Source of the DNA: Streptomyces noursei ATCC 11455
GTDB lineage: Bacteria; Actinomycetota; Actinomycetes; Streptomycetales; Streptomycetaceae
Assembly: GCF_001704275.1 (NCBI RefSeq)
Contig: NZ_CP011533.1
Location: 6,324,001-6,388,000 of the forward strand
Length of the DNA: 64,000 bases
Direction: 5' to 3'
Below the pieces are notes generated by a model. That model saw nothing but the letters and a program-made list of their open reading frames with translations, was not told where the DNA came from and did no database searches. Below, piece after piece: positions 1-9,990 of this stretch. The position numbers and the translations under genes are program-made. The stretch's first letter is position 1. Every line of letters begins with the position of its first letter.

Positions 1-197
1 CCGGGCTGCTGGTCACCGTCAACTCCGACGACCCGGCCTACTTCGGCGGGTACGCCGACGACAACTTCACCGCCGTGCGGGACGCCCTCGGCCTGGACGA
101 CGCGACGCTGCGGACGCTCGCCCGCAACTCCTTCCTGGCGTCCTTCCTCGACGAGGAGACCCGCGCCGCCTACCTGAAGGAACTGGACGCCTGCTGA
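1..197 (+). CDS. add: Adenosine/adenine deaminase, C-terminal end only
   Basis: The reading frame is already open at base 3 and ends with TGA at 195-197, so only the last 64 residues or so are in the window. The visible part has the SDDP motif (NSDDPAYFGGY), whose aspartates bind the catalytic zinc and substrate in the adenosine/adenine deaminase family. It is followed by the usual helical tail (RNSF.ASF). The family hydrolyses adenosine or adenine to inosine or hypoxanthine in purine salvage. NSDDPAYFGG is closer to adenine-deaminase-type members, but the substrate cannot be decided from this fragment. It runs convergently into nasA with about 20 bp between the stops. Confidence 0.85.
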   Translation, partial: GLLVTVNSDDPAYFGGYADDNFTAVRDALGLDDATLRTLARNSFLASFLDEETRAAYLKELDAC

Positions 198-216
198 CCG
201 GCGCACCCGTACGCCG

Positions 217-2469
217 CTACCGCTCCAGCCGCTCGATCCGTACGGCGCACACCTTGAACTCCGGCATCCGGGACACCGGGTCGAGCGCCGGGTTGGTGAG
301 GCTGTTGGCACGGCCCTCGCCCGGCCAGTGGAACGGCATGAACACCGTGTCCGGGCGGATCGCCGGGCTCACCCGGGCCGGCGCCACCGCCCGGCCGCGC
401 CGGGAGACCACCGCGACCGGCTCGCCGTCGGCGACGCCGAGCCGGTCCGCCAGCCGCGGGTGGAGCTCGACGTAGGGGCTGGGCTCGGCGGCGTTCAGCG
501 CGGCCACCCGGCGGGTCTGCGCCCCCGACTGGTACTGGGCCAGCACCCGCCCCGTCGTCAGCACCACCGGATACCCGGCGTCGGTCTCCTCGTCCGCCGG
601 GCGGTGCGTGACGGGCACGAACCGCGCCCGGCCGTCGGGCGTCGCGAACCGCTCCAGGAAGAGCCGGGGCGTGCCGGGGTGGACCGGGAGTCCGACCGGG
701 TCCCCGCAGGCCGCCTGCGCCCCCGTCGCGGCCCGCGCCGCGGCCTCCGGGGCGGCCGCCGCGGTGGCCGATGGCGTGACCTGCGCGCCGGCCCGCGCCG
801 CGGCCTCCGGCGTGGTCGCCGTCCCCGCCGCGTCCGCCCGTTCCGCCGGGCACGGCCAGAACACCCCGTCCCCCGCCGCGAGTCGGGCGTAGGTGATGCC
901 CGAGTAGTCCGCCGGACCGCCCGCCGACGCGCGCCGCAGCTCCTCGAAGACCTCCGCCGGCTCGGTCGGGAAGCCCACCGGGTGCCCCAGGCGCGCCGCC
1001 AGCCCGCCGAGCACCGCCAGGTCCGTGCGGACCCCGGGCGGCGGGTCCAGGGCCCGGCGGCGCAGCAGCACCCGGCCCTCCAGGTTGGTCGTCGTCCCGG
1101 TCTCCTCCGCCCACTGGGCGACGGGCAGCACCACGTCCGCCAGCGCCGCCGTCTCGGACAGCACCACGTCCGCCACCGCCAGGAAGTCCAACGCCCGGAT
1201 CCGCTCCTCCACATGGGCGGCGTGCGGCGCCGACACCACCGGGTTGGACCCCATCAGCAGCAGCGCCCGGACGTCCCCGCCCAGCGCGTCCAGGAGCTCG
1301 TAGGCGCTGCGGCCCGGCCCGGGGAGCGCATCGGGGTCCACGCCCCACACCGCCGCCACGTGGCGGCGGGCCGCCGGATCGTCCAGCCGCCGGTAGCCCG
1401 GCAACTGGTCCGCCTTCTGGCCGTGTTCCCGGCCGCCCTGACCGTTGCCCTGACCGGTCAGGCAGCCGTAACCGGACAGCTCCCGGCCCGCCCGCCCGGT
1501 GGCCAGGCACAGGTTGATCCACGCCCCTACCGTGTCGGTGCCCTTCGCCTGCTGTTCCGGGCCGCGCGCGGTCAGCACCATCGAGGACGGCGCGTCGCAG
1601 AACATCCGCACGGCCTCGCGGAGTTGCGGCACCGGTATGCCCGTGAGGCGCTCGACCAGTTCCGGCCAGTGCGCCATCGCGGCGGCCCGCGCCGCCGGCC
1701 AGCCGCTGGTGCGCCCGGCGACGAACTCCTCGTCCACCCGCCCCTCGGCGACCACCAGGTGCAGCAGCCCCAACGCCAGCGCCAGGTCCGTGCCCGGACG
1801 CGGCGCCAGATGCAGATCGGCCTGCTCGGCGGTGCGGGTCCGGCGCGGATCGACGACGATCAGCCGACCGCCGTTCTCCTTCAGCTCGGTCAGGTAGCGC
1901 AGCGCCGGCGGCATGGTCTCCGCCAGGTTGGAGCCGACCAGCAGCACGCACCCGGTACGCGCCACATCGGCCAGCGGGAACGGCAGCCCCCGGTCCAGCC
2001 CGAACGCGCGGCCCTGCGCCGCCGCGGCCGACGACATGCAGAACCGGCCGTTGTAGTCGATCTGCGAGGTGCCCAGCACCACCCGGGCGAACTTCCCCAG
2101 CGCATACGCCTTCTCGTTGGTCAGCCCGCCACCGCCGAACACCCCGACCGCGTCCCGCCCGTACACCGCCCCGGCCCGCCGCAGCCCCTCCGCGACCCGG
2201 TCCAGGGCGGTGTCCCAACCGGCCGGCACCAGCTCCCCGGTGTCCCGGTCGCGTACCAGAGGGGAGAGCAACCGCGCCCCGGGCGCGAGCAGTTCGGACG
2301 CGGTCCGCCCCTTGCCGCACAGCGCGCCCCGGTTGACGGGGAAGTCAGGGCGCTCCACGACCTCCACGGCCGGACCGTCCATCCCGGTGGTGGGCCGCAG
2401 CCCCATGCCGCACTGAAGGGCGCAGTAGGGGCAGTGTGTCTCGACCGTGGCGGTGTCGGCGGCAGTCAT
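217..2469 (-). CDS. nasA: Assimilatory nitrate reductase, molybdopterin catalytic subunit
   Basis: A 750-residue molybdopterin oxidoreductase that reduces nitrate to nitrite in the cytoplasm for nitrogen assimilation. The N-terminus carries a [4Fe-4S] cluster set, C13-x2-C16-x3-C20 and C51 (GALCGKG). The molybdopterin-binding body follows, and a C-terminal molydopterin-dinucleotide domain has [10 protein letters not shown] and [17 protein letters not shown]. There is no twin-arginine leader, which fits the assimilatory rather than the periplasmic enzymes. An Ala-rich linker near residues 560-590 is longer than usual. It is divergent from a chelatase gene that could supply siroheme for nitrite reductase. 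A formate dehydrogenase-like role is less likely because of the context and the C-terminal signature. Confidence 0.85.
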   Translation of the reverse strand: MTAADTATVETHCPYCALQCGMGLRPTTGMDGPAVEVVERPDFPVNRGALCGKGRTASELLAPGARLLSPLVRDRDTGELVPAGWDTALDRVAEGLRRAGAVYGRDAVGVFGGGGLTNEKAYALGKFARVVLGTSQIDYNGRFCMSSAAAAQGRAFGLDRGLPFPLADVARTGCVLLVGSNLAETMPPALRYLTELKENGGRLIVVDPRRTRTAEQADLHLAPRPGTDLALALGLLHLVVAEGRVDEEFVAGRTSGWPAARAAAMAHWPELVERLTGIPVPQLREAVRMFCDAPSSMVLTARGPEQQAKGTDTVGAWINLCLATGRAGRELSGYGCLTGQGNGQGGREHGQKADQLPGYRRLDDPAARRHVAAVWGVDPDALPGPGRSAYELLDALGGDVRALLLMGSNPVVSAPHAAHVEERIRALDFLAVADVVLSETAALADVVLPVAQWAEETGTTTNLEGRVLLRRRALDPPPGVRTDLAVLGGLAARLGHPVGFPTEPAEVFEELRRASAGGPADYSGITYARLAAGDGVFWPCPAERADAAGTATTPEAAARAGAQVTPSATAAAAPEAAARAATGAQAACGDPVGLPVHPGTPRLFLERFATPDGRARFVPVTHRPADEETDAGYPVVLTTGRVLAQYQSGAQTRRVAALNAAEPSPYVELHPRLADRLGVADGEPVAVVSRRGRAVAPARVSPAIRPDTVFMPFHWPGEGRANSLTNPALDPVSRMPEFKVCAVRIERLER

Positions 2470-2630
2470 GCCGGTCAGCGTGGAACGGGCGTGTTACGCC
2501 GGCGGGTCCCCCCGGTTTCCGGCGCGCGGCGGAGTCCTCCCACGGGCCGGGAGGCCGGCAGCAGGGCCGCGGTACACGGAGTTACCCGGCGGGAAACGGA
2601 ACCGCAACGACCGGCTGCCAGCCTCGGCCC
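2470..2630. promoter_or_regulatory. Divergent nasA / chelatase promoter region with GlnR-like boxes
   Basis: This 161-bp region between two divergent starts contains GTTAC at 2493-2497, GTTTC (inverse of GAAAC) at 2515-2519, GTTAC at 2581-2585 and GAAAC at 2593-2597. GTnAC and GAAAC are the half-sites of actinobacterial GlnR boxes, and nasA-type genes are known GlnR targets in Streptomyces. The spacing in the second pair is 7 rather than the usual 6 bases, so the assignment is tentative. Confidence 0.35.
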
Positions 2631-3698
2631 ATGACGGCGTCGAAAGCGAACCAGCCCGCACCGGAACCGAGCCCCGCCACCTCCCCGCAGGTACCCGGCC
2701 CGCACCCCGCGCCCCGCGCACCCGTGGGCGCCGCCGGCCTCGCCGCCGAGATCGCCGCCGAACTCAGCAACCGGCTCCGCACCGTCCGGCTGCACGCCCG
2801 CCGCCGCCCCGCGGCACCACCCCCCGCCCTCGTGGCCGTCGCGCACGGCAGCCGCCACCCCGGGGCCGCCCCCACCGTGCGGGCCCTCCTCGCCGGGATC
2901 CGCGCGCTCCGCCCCGACCTCCCCGTCCGCCTCGGCCACATCGAACTCGACCGGCCGCTGCTCGCCGACACCCTCGCCGGGCTGCGCGACGAAGGCATCG
3001 GCGAGGTCGTCCTGGTGCCGCTGCTCTTCGGCCGCGGCCACCACGTCACCCACGACCTGCCCGCCGCGCTCGCCGCCGCCCCGCACCTCAGCGGCCTGAT
3101 AGCGGCCCCGCTGGGCCCGCACGCCCTCCTGGCGGAGGCACTGCACGGCCGCCTCCTGGAGGCCGGCTTCCCCGCCCGCCCCCACGACACCGGCCGCCCC
3201 GCCGTCGTCCTGGCCGCCGCCGGCTCCCGCGCCCCCCGCTCCGCCCTGGACACCGCCCGCACCGCCCACCTGCTCTCCGCCCGCCTCGGCGGCGTCCCCG
3301 TACTGCCCGCCTACGCCCACCCGTCGCCCGCCACCGCCCCGGACGGAGACGCTTCGCGTCGCCCCTCCCGGATTGCCGCCGCCCCGACCGTCCCCGACGC
3401 CGTCCGCGCACTGGCCGACCGCGGTCACCACCCCCACGACATCGCCGTCGCCGCCTGCTTCGCCGCCCCCGGCCGCTTCGCCGACCGCTGCGCGGCGCTC
3501 GCCCCCGGCCCCGCCGCCGCCCCCCTGGGCGACCACCCGGCGCTGGCCCGCCTCGTACTGCACCGCTACGACCAGGCGCTGAGCGCCCGCACCGGATCCC
3601 GCACGGAGAGCTCGGGGCCTGCCCGGCGGACGCGGATCACGGCCGGGACCGCGGCGTCCGGTACGGCGCCTCGCCGCGTTGCCGCACCGTCCCGATAG
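2631..3698 (+). CDS. CbiX-type sirohydrochlorin chelatase
   Basis: A 355-residue protein of the class II chelatase family, which inserts Fe2+ or Co2+ into sirohydrochlorin for siroheme or cobalamin. The metal-binding histidine lies in [11 protein letters not shown] (H72), and a second family block is [15 protein letters not shown]. The N-terminal 60 residues are a Pro/Ala-rich extension of no recognisable fold. The start at ATG 2631 is chosen because it follows the nasA promoter spacer. No strong ribosome-binding site is visible, so translation could be leaderless. Lying back to back with nitrate reductase suggests iron chelation for siroheme of the assimilatory nitrite reductase. Confidence 0.8.
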   Translation: MTASKANQPAPEPSPATSPQVPGPHPAPRAPVGAAGLAAEIAAELSNRLRTVRLHARRRPAAPPPALVAVAHGSRHPGAAPTVRALLAGIRALRPDLPVRLGHIELDRPLLADTLAGLRDEGIGEVVLVPLLFGRGHHVTHDLPAALAAAPHLSGLIAAPLGPHALLAEALHGRLLEAGFPARPHDTGRPAVVLAAAGSRAPRSALDTARTAHLLSARLGGVPVLPAYAHPSPATAPDGDASRRPSRIAAAPTVPDAVRALADRGHHPHDIAVAACFAAPGRFADRCAALAPGPAAAPLGDHPALARLVLHRYDQALSARTGSRTESSGPARRTRITAGTAASGTAPRRVAAPSR

Positions 3699-3835
3699 CT
3701 CCTCCCGCGGCCGAAGGGCGGGGGAGGAACCCCGCCCAGGCCGCCCCGGCGCCGCGCGAGGCACCGCACCGGACGTCGCGGCCTGCCCCGACCCTGATCC
3801 ACCGGACAGGCCCCGAGGGCGGCTACCGTCGCGGT

Positions 3836-5170
3836 ATGACGGGCACAACACGGGCAACTCCTCCCAGCCCCGGCCAGGATCCGCACGCGGCACTCCCCGG
3901 TTACACCGCGGCGGACACCGAACGCTGGGTCCCCGAACCGGACAAACGCCCCGGGCGCACCGCCTTCCAACGCGACCGCGCCCGGGTCCTGCACTCCGCC
4001 GCACTGCGCCGGCTCGCCGGCAAGACCCAGGTCGTCACCCCCGGCAGCGCCACCCAGGCGTGGGACGCCAGCCCCCGCACCCGGTTGACGCACTCCCTGG
4101 AGTGCGCCCAGGTGGGCCGCGAACTGGGCGCCGCCCTCGGCTGCGACCCGGACCTGGTCGAGGCCGCCTGCCTGGCGCACGACCTCGGCCACCCGCCCTT
4201 CGGGCACAACGGCGAACAGGCCCTCAACGAGGTCGCCGCGCCCTGCGGCGGCTTCGAGGGCAACGCCCAGTCGCTGCGCCTCCTGGCCCGCCTGGAACCC
4301 AAACGGTTCGTGCCCGCACCGGACGGCGCCCCGGTCAGCGTCGGCCTCAACCTCACCCGCGCCGCCCTGGACGCCGCCACCAAGTACCCCTGGCCGCGCG
4401 GCGCGCACCCCGACGGACCGGCCGCCGTGAAATTCGGTGTCTACGCCGACGACCTGCCGGTGTTCGCGTGGTTCCGACAGGGCGCCCCGTCCGGCCGGCG
4501 CAGTTTCGAGGCGCAGGTCATGGACTGGGCCGACGACGTCGCCTACTCGGTGCACGACGTCGAGGACGGGCTCCACGCCGGCCACCTGGACCCCAACGTC
4601 CTGCTCGCCGACCCCGAACGCGCCGAGATCTTCGCGGTCGCCGCGGAGCGCTACGCCCCCGGCGCCGACGAGGCGGACCTCGCCGCCGCCCTGGACCGCC
4701 TCCTGGAGCAGGTGTGGTGGCCGCACGGCTACGACGGCTCGGCGCTCGCCCAGGCCCGCCTCAAGGACGCCACCAGCCAACTCATCGGCCGTTTCTGCCT
4801 GGCCGCCGAGGGCGCGACGCGGGCCCGCCACGGCAGCGGGCGGCTCACGCGGTACGCGGCGGAGCTGGTGGTTCCGGCCGAAACCCGCCTGGAATGCGCC
4901 GTTCTCAAGGCCGTCGCCGACCGCTACGTGATACAGCGCCCGGACCAGGAGGCGCTCCGCGCCGACCAGCGCGTGGTGATCGCCGAACTCGCCGAGGCGC
5001 TGCTCGCCCGGGCCCCCGACGGCCTTGATCCACAGTTCCGTTCGCTGTTCGACGCGGCCCCCGACGACGGGGCCCGGATGCGCGCCGTGATCGACCAGAT
5101 CGCCGCGCTCACCGACGCCTCCGCGCGTACTCTTCACGCCCGCCTCACACGTCCCCCTGGTAACGGTTAG
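3836..5170 (+). CDS. dgt: Deoxyguanosinetriphosphate triphosphohydrolase
   Basis: A 444-residue HD-superfamily dNTPase that cleaves dGTP to deoxyguanosine and triphosphate. The metal-binding HD signature is clear: H86 in [12 protein letters not shown], then H115-D116 in [16 protein letters not shown], and a downstream aspartate in [14 protein letters not shown]. The start is ATG 3836. A longer open frame runs through from upstream, but only the part from this ATG looks like the family ([20 protein letters not shown]). The 137-bp gap before it probably holds its promoter, though none stands out. The length is normal for actinobacterial dGTPases. Confidence 0.9.
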   Translation: MTGTTRATPPSPGQDPHAALPGYTAADTERWVPEPDKRPGRTAFQRDRARVLHSAALRRLAGKTQVVTPGSATQAWDASPRTRLTHSLECAQVGRELGAALGCDPDLVEAACLAHDLGHPPFGHNGEQALNEVAAPCGGFEGNAQSLRLLARLEPKRFVPAPDGAPVSVGLNLTRAALDAATKYPWPRGAHPDGPAAVKFGVYADDLPVFAWFRQGAPSGRRSFEAQVMDWADDVAYSVHDVEDGLHAGHLDPNVLLADPERAEIFAVAAERYAPGADEADLAAALDRLLEQVWWPHGYDGSALAQARLKDATSQLIGRFCLAAEGATRARHGSGRLTRYAAELVVPAETRLECAVLKAVADRYVIQRPDQEALRADQRVVIAELAEALLARAPDGLDPQFRSLFDAAPDDGARMRAVIDQIAALTDASARTLHARLTRPPGNG

Positions 5171-5379
5171 GGCAACCCAGGGTGACCCTAGGGGGGCTGC
5201 CCCTCTTCCCCCCTCACACTCCGTGCGGGACGCTCGTCCCCGCACGAACGCACGGGAACCCGAAATCCGTCGAACACATCAAGGGAGCGAGGGGAAACGG
5301 GGGTACCAACGGGGGGCACCAACGGGGGCGTTCACGGACGCGGACGCGGACGTACGGCACCGCAACGAGGAGGAAGCAA

Positions 5380-6642
5380 GTGGTCGACACGCACCAGACG
5401 TTCGTCATCGTCGGGGGTGGCCTGGCCGGAGCCAAGGCCGCGGAGACGCTCCGCGGGGAAGGGTTCACCGGCCGGGTCATCCTCATCTGTGACGAACGCG
5501 ACCACCCCTACGAGCGCCCCCCGCTCTCCAAGGGGTACCTGCTCGGCAAGGAGGAACGGGACAGCGTCTTCGTCCACGAACCCGCCTTCTACGCCCAGGC
5601 CCGGATCGAGCTCCACCTGGGCCAGCCCGCCGTCCACCTGGACCCCGCGGGCCGGACCGTCCGCCTGGGCGACGGCACCCTCATCGCCTACGACAAGCTG
5701 CTGCTGGCCACCGGCGCCGAACCCCGCCGCCTGGACATCCCCGGCACCGGCCTGGCCGGCGTGCACCACCTGCGCCGCCTCGCCCACGCCGAACGACTGC
5801 GCGGCGTACTGGCCTCCCTGGGCCGCGAGAACGGCCACCTGGTCATCGCCGGCACCGGCTGGATCGGCCTCGAAGTCGCCGCCGCGGCCCGCTCCTACGG
5901 CGCCGAGGTCACCATCGTCGGGCCCGACCCGACCCCCCTGCACGGCATTCTCGGGCCCGAACTCGGCGCGCTCTTCGCCGACCTGCACCGCGACCACGGC
6001 GTCCGCTTCCACTTCGGCGCCCGCCTCACCGAGATCGTCGGCCAGGACGGCATGGTGATCTCGGTCCGCACCGACGACGGCGAGGAGCACCCCGCCCACG
6101 ACGTGCTCGCCGCCATCGGTGCCGCCCCCCGCACCGCCCTCGCCGAACAGGCCGGCCTCGACGTCGTCGACCGCGCCGACGGCGGCGGGATCGCCGTGGA
6201 CGCCGCGCTGCGCACCTCCGACCCGTACATCTACGCCGCCGGCGACGCGGCCGCCGCCGACCATCCCCTCCTGGACACCCGCCTGCGCGTCGAGCACTGG
6301 GCCAACGCCCTCAACGGCGGCCCGGCCGCCGCCCGCGCCATGCTCGGCCAGGACGTCAGCTACGACCGCGTCCCGTACTTCTTCTCCGACCAGTACGACC
6401 TCGGCATGGAGTACTCCGGCTACGCCCCGCCCGGCTCCTACGACCAGGTCGTCTGCCGCGGCGACGTCGGCAAGCGGGAGTTCATCGCCTTCTGGCTCAG
6501 CGAGGGGCGCGTCCTGGCCGGCATGAACGTCAACGTCTGGGACGTCGCCGAACAGATCCAGCAACTCATCCGCGCCGGCGTCCCGTTGGCCCCCGAGCGG
6601 CTGGCCGATCCCACCATTCCGCTGGACTCGTTGCTCCCGTAA
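5380..6642 (+). CDS. FAD-dependent ferredoxin reductase-type oxidoreductase
   Basis: A 420-residue flavoprotein of the putidaredoxin/BphA4 reductase class that passes electrons from NAD(P)H to a ferredoxin. The N-terminal FAD fold is FVIVGGGLAGAKAAETL. The conserved PYERPPLSKGYL block follows, and the NAD(P)H fold is LVIAGTGWIGLEVAA. A second FAD contact is IYAAGDAA, and a C-terminal reductase domain ends the protein. GTG at 5380 is chosen because AGGAGG lies 6-12 bases upstream. No ferredoxin or P450 gene is adjacent, so the partner is unknown. The downstream dehydratase gene starts 10 bp later, suggesting co-transcription. Confidence 0.85.
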   Translation: MVDTHQTFVIVGGGLAGAKAAETLRGEGFTGRVILICDERDHPYERPPLSKGYLLGKEERDSVFVHEPAFYAQARIELHLGQPAVHLDPAGRTVRLGDGTLIAYDKLLLATGAEPRRLDIPGTGLAGVHHLRRLAHAERLRGVLASLGRENGHLVIAGTGWIGLEVAAAARSYGAEVTIVGPDPTPLHGILGPELGALFADLHRDHGVRFHFGARLTEIVGQDGMVISVRTDDGEEHPAHDVLAAIGAAPRTALAEQAGLDVVDRADGGGIAVDAALRTSDPYIYAAGDAAAADHPLLDTRLRVEHWANALNGGPAAARAMLGQDVSYDRVPYFFSDQYDLGMEYSGYAPPGSYDQVVCRGDVGKREFIAFWLSEGRVLAGMNVNVWDVAEQIQQLIRAGVPLAPERLADPTIPLDSLLP

Positions 6643-6651
6643 CGTGCTGGT

Positions 6652-7686
6652 ATGACCCCTGGCCACACGAGCCCCACCAGCTCCGACGGCAGCGGCACCC
6701 CGGGCGTCACCCTCGACGACGTCCGGGACGCCGCCCGCCGGCTCTCCGGCGTGGCCCACCGCACCCCCGTGCTGCGCTCCCGCACCCTCGACGCGCGGAC
6801 CGGCACCCGGGCGTTCCTCAAGTGCGAGAACTTCCAGCGGGCCGGCGCCTTCAAGTTCCGCGGCGCCTACCACGCCCTCTCCCACCTCACCCCCGAGCAG
6901 CTCGCCCGTGGGGTCGTCGCCCACTCCTCGGGCAACCACGCCCAGGCCCTCGCCCTCGCCGCCCGGGAACGCGGCACCCGCGCCGTCATCGTGATGCCCG
7001 TCGACGCGCCGCGCTCCAAACGGGACGCCACCGCCGGCTACGGCGCCGAGATCGTCACCTACGACCGCTACACCGAGGACCGCGAGGCCATCAGCCGCCG
7101 GATCTCCGAGGAGCGCAGCCTGACCGTCGTCCCCCCGTACGACCACCCGCACATCATCGCCGGACAGGGCACCACCGCCCTGGAGCTCCTGGAGGAGACC
7201 GGCCCGCTCGACGTCCTCCTGGTGCCCGTCGGCGGCGGCGGACTGATGGCCGGCGCCGCCACCGCCGCGACCGCCCTGGCCCCCGGTATCCGCATGATCG
7301 GCGTCGAGCCGGAGGCCGGCGACGACACCCGCCGCTCCCTGGCCGCCGGCCACCGCGTCGCCGTCCCCGTGCCCCGCACCATCGCCGACGGCCAGGCCGT
7401 CGAGACCCCCGGCGAGCTGACCTTTGCGATCAACCGACGCCTGGTCGACTCCGTGGTCCTGGTCACCGACGACGAGATCCGCGCCGCCATGGCCTTCGCC
7501 TTCGAACGCCTCAAGATCGTCATCGAGCCCAGCGGCGCCAGCGCCCTCGCGGCCCTGCTCGCCGGCCGCCTGGGCCCTCCGCCGGCACCCGGACGGCCCG
7601 CGGGGGACTCCCGGCCGACCCGCACCGGCGTGATCGTCTCCGGCGGCAACATCGGCGTGGACCGCTTCCGGGAACTGCTCGGCTGA
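6652..7686 (+). CDS. Threonine ammonia-lyase / serine-threonine dehydratase family, PLP enzyme
   Basis: A 344-residue fold-type II PLP enzyme that deaminates hydroxy amino acids such as threonine, serine or 3-hydroxyaspartate. The PLP lysine is K68 in the AFKFRGA motif. SSGNHAQ binds the substrate carboxylate, and VGGGGLMAG is the phosphate-binding glycine loop. It lacks the C-terminal ACT-like regulatory domain of biosynthetic IlvA, so it resembles the short catabolic or racemase-like members. It begins 10 bp after the flavoprotein gene and is closed by a terminator at 7705-7733. The exact substrate is not visible from sequence. Confidence 0.85.
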   Translation: MTPGHTSPTSSDGSGTPGVTLDDVRDAARRLSGVAHRTPVLRSRTLDARTGTRAFLKCENFQRAGAFKFRGAYHALSHLTPEQLARGVVAHSSGNHAQALALAARERGTRAVIVMPVDAPRSKRDATAGYGAEIVTYDRYTEDREAISRRISEERSLTVVPPYDHPHIIAGQGTTALELLEETGPLDVLLVPVGGGGLMAGAATAATALAPGIRMIGVEPEAGDDTRRSLAAGHRVAVPVPRTIADGQAVETPGELTFAINRRLVDSVVLVTDDEIRAAMAFAFERLKIVIEPSGASALAALLAGRLGPPPAPGRPAGDSRPTRTGVIVSGGNIGVDRFRELLG

Positions 7687-7704
7687 GCCCGGAACCGCCG
7701 CCCC

Positions 7705-7733
7705 GTCCCCGGTGGGACTCGCCCGCCGGGGAC
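7705..7733 (+). terminator. Hairpin terminator after the dehydratase gene
   Basis: The inverted repeat GTCCCCGGTGGG / CCCGCCGGGGAC has a 5-base loop (ACTCG). It forms a 12-bp stem with one T-G pair and no U tract, a form common in Streptomyces. It separates the flavoprotein-dehydratase unit from dnaG. Confidence 0.6.
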
Positions 7734-7761
7734 TGTCCGACCCCCACCGTAGAATTCACCC

Positions 7762-9678
7762 GTGGCAGGCAGGATCAACGATGACGATGTGAAGGCGGTA
7801 CGGGACGCGGTCCCGATCGACGCCGTCGTGTCCGAGTATCTCCAGCTCCGTAACGCCGGCGGCGGCAACCTCAAGGGCCTGTGCCCCTTCCACGACGAGA
7901 AGTCCCCGTCCTTCCACGTGAGCCCCGCCAAGGGTCTCTACCACTGCTTCGGCTGCCAAGAGGGCGGCGACACCGTCGACTTCGTCATGAAGATCGACCA
8001 CCTCTCCTTCGCCGAGACCATCGAGCGCCTCGCCGCCCAGGCCGGCATCACCCTCCGCTACGAGGAGGGCGGCTACACCCCCGGCCGCCAGCAGGGCGAG
8101 CGCACCCGCCTCGTCGAGGCCCACAAGGCCGCCGCCCAGTACTACACCGACCAGCTGGAGAGCCCCGAGGCGGAGATCGCCCGGCGGTTCCTCGCCGAGC
8201 GAGGCTTCGCCCAGGACGCCGCCCAGCACTTCGGCGTCGGCTACAGCCCCGCCGGCTGGGACCACCTCACCCGCTACCTCCGCGGCCGTGGCTTCACCGA
8301 CAAGGAACTGGTCCTCTCCGGCCTCTCCCAGGAAGGCCGCCGCGGCCCCATCGACCGCTTCCGCGGCCGCCTGATGTGGCCCATCCGCGACATCGCCGGC
8401 GAGGTCGTCGGCTTCGGCGCCCGCAAGCTCCGCGACGACGACAACGGCCCCAAGTACCTCAACACCCCCGAGACCCCCCTCTACCGCAAGTCCCAGGTCC
8501 TCTACGGCATCGACCTCGCCAAGAAGGAGATCGCCAAGAGCAGCCGCGCGGTGGTCGTCGAGGGCTACACCGACGTCATGGCCTGCCACCTCGCCGGGAT
8601 CACCACCGCCATCGCCACCTGCGGCACCGCCTTCGGCGAGGGCCACATCAAGATCCTCCGCCGGCTGCTGATGGACAACTCCGGCTCCGAGGTGGTCTTC
8701 ACCTTCGACGGCGACGCCGCCGGCCAGAAGGCCGCCCTGCGCGCCTTCGAGGACGACCAGAAGTTCGCCGCCGAGACCTCCATCGCCATCACCCCCGGCG
8801 GCATGGACCCCTGCGACCTGCGGCTCGCCAAGGGCGACCAGGCCGTCGCCGACCTCGTCGAGTCCCGCACCCCGCTCTTCGAGTTCGCGCTCCGCCAGGT
8901 CGTCTCCCGGCACAACCTCGACACCCCCGTCGGCCGGGCCGCCGCCCTCGACGAGGCCGCCCCCATCGTCGCCCGCATCAAGAACAGCGCCATCCAGCAC
9001 GAGTCCGCCGTCCAGCTGGCCGGCATGCTCGGCATCCTGGACACCCAGTTCGTCGTCCGCCGGGTCGCCCAGCTCGCCCGCTGGGCCCGCGAGCGCGGCC
9101 GCGACGGCGCCCCCGGCCAGGGCCGCCCGCAGCGCCGCGACGCACCCCCCGCCGCCGAGCCGCAGCGCCCCGCGCCCGGCGCCGGCGGCCCCGCCCTCAA
9201 CCTCCGCAGCCCCGCCCACCGCGTCGAGCGCGAACTCCTCAAGCTCGCCCTCCAGCGCCCCGACCTGGTCTCCCCGGCCTTCGACGCCTACGGCGCCGAC
9301 GAGTTCACCGCACCCCCGTACGCCGTCGTCCGGCAGTGCATCGAGGAGGCCGGCGGCGCCTCCGCCGGATCCGCCGACGGCGACTATCTGGCCCGGGTGC
9401 GCGACGCCGCACCCGACGACACCGTCCGCGCCATGGTCACCGAGCTGGCCGTGGAACCGCTGCACACCCGCCGCGACCCCGACGAGGCGTACGCCGGCGT
9501 CCAGTTGGTCGCCGTCCGCCTCGCCGCCGTCAACCAACGCGTCACGGAGATCCGCGGCACCCTCCAGCGCCTGGGCCCGCGCGCCGACCCCCAGCAACTC
9601 GCCGCCGTCCAGAACGAACTCTGGGTCCTCCAGCAGTACGGCCAGTCCCTCCGCGAACGCGGCGCCGCCGCCCTCTGA
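7762..9678 (+). CDS. dnaG: DNA primase
   Basis: A 638-residue DnaG, the RNA polymerase that primes Okazaki fragments. The CHC2 zinc domain is visible as C41-x2-H44-x17-C62-x2-C65. The DnaG core follows, with the TOPRIM acid in VVVEGYTDVMACH and FTFDGDAAGQKAA. A Pro/Arg-rich linker near residues 450-475 leads to a C-terminal helicase-binding domain. GTG 7762 is the start (MAGRINDDDVKAVRDAV after initiation). A sigma-70 gene follows, as in the classical primase/sigma macromolecular-synthesis arrangement. Confidence 0.97.
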   Translation: MAGRINDDDVKAVRDAVPIDAVVSEYLQLRNAGGGNLKGLCPFHDEKSPSFHVSPAKGLYHCFGCQEGGDTVDFVMKIDHLSFAETIERLAAQAGITLRYEEGGYTPGRQQGERTRLVEAHKAAAQYYTDQLESPEAEIARRFLAERGFAQDAAQHFGVGYSPAGWDHLTRYLRGRGFTDKELVLSGLSQEGRRGPIDRFRGRLMWPIRDIAGEVVGFGARKLRDDDNGPKYLNTPETPLYRKSQVLYGIDLAKKEIAKSSRAVVVEGYTDVMACHLAGITTAIATCGTAFGEGHIKILRRLLMDNSGSEVVFTFDGDAAGQKAALRAFEDDQKFAAETSIAITPGGMDPCDLRLAKGDQAVADLVESRTPLFEFALRQVVSRHNLDTPVGRAAALDEAAPIVARIKNSAIQHESAVQLAGMLGILDTQFVVRRVAQLARWARERGRDGAPGQGRPQRRDAPPAAEPQRPAPGAGGPALNLRSPAHRVERELLKLALQRPDLVSPAFDAYGADEFTAPPYAVVRQCIEEAGGASAGSADGDYLARVRDAAPDDTVRAMVTELAVEPLHTRRDPDEAYAGVQLVAVRLAAVNQRVTEIRGTLQRLGPRADPQQLAAVQNELWVLQQYGQSLRERGAAAL

Positions 9679-9990
9679 GCCCCACTCCGTACGACCGCCC
9701 CACCCGCCCCGGGAACCCCGCCGCCCCCCTCCACCACCTCCGGGTAGCCATTCGGTCACGGACCGGACTCAAAAAGTGCTCGCACGCCCCTCGTGGCGGA
9801 CATGTGTCGTACTCCACACTGAGGAGCGGTGCCGTAAGTCCCCGGAGCGCGGCACATCCGCCCGTACGCGCCGCCGTGCGGGCCGTGAGCCCCGCGCCGC
9901 CGCGGGTGACCGTGCGGCGGCCCCGGCGGCTCGGCCGCCTCCGCCCGGTCCTCGTGCCGCCCCAGCCGCGATCACCTGGAGGTCGCCCCC
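9679..9990. other. 312-bp spacer between dnaG and the sigma factor gene
   Basis: No open frame in this stretch looks like a protein. A moderately AT-richer block (CTCAAAAAGTGCTCG at about 9769-9783) and the following CATGTGTCGTACTCC are the likeliest promoter area for the sigma gene. I could not fit a convincing -35/-10 pair. GGAGG before the GTG at 9991 is the ribosome-binding site. Confidence 0.4.

Noticed and set aside
328..2634. Long open frame antisense to nasA, and many similar ones elsewhere
   Set aside because: High-GC DNA produces long open frames in shadow phases. These lack family motifs, have Arg/Pro/Gly-rich composition and contradict third-position GC of the accepted genes.
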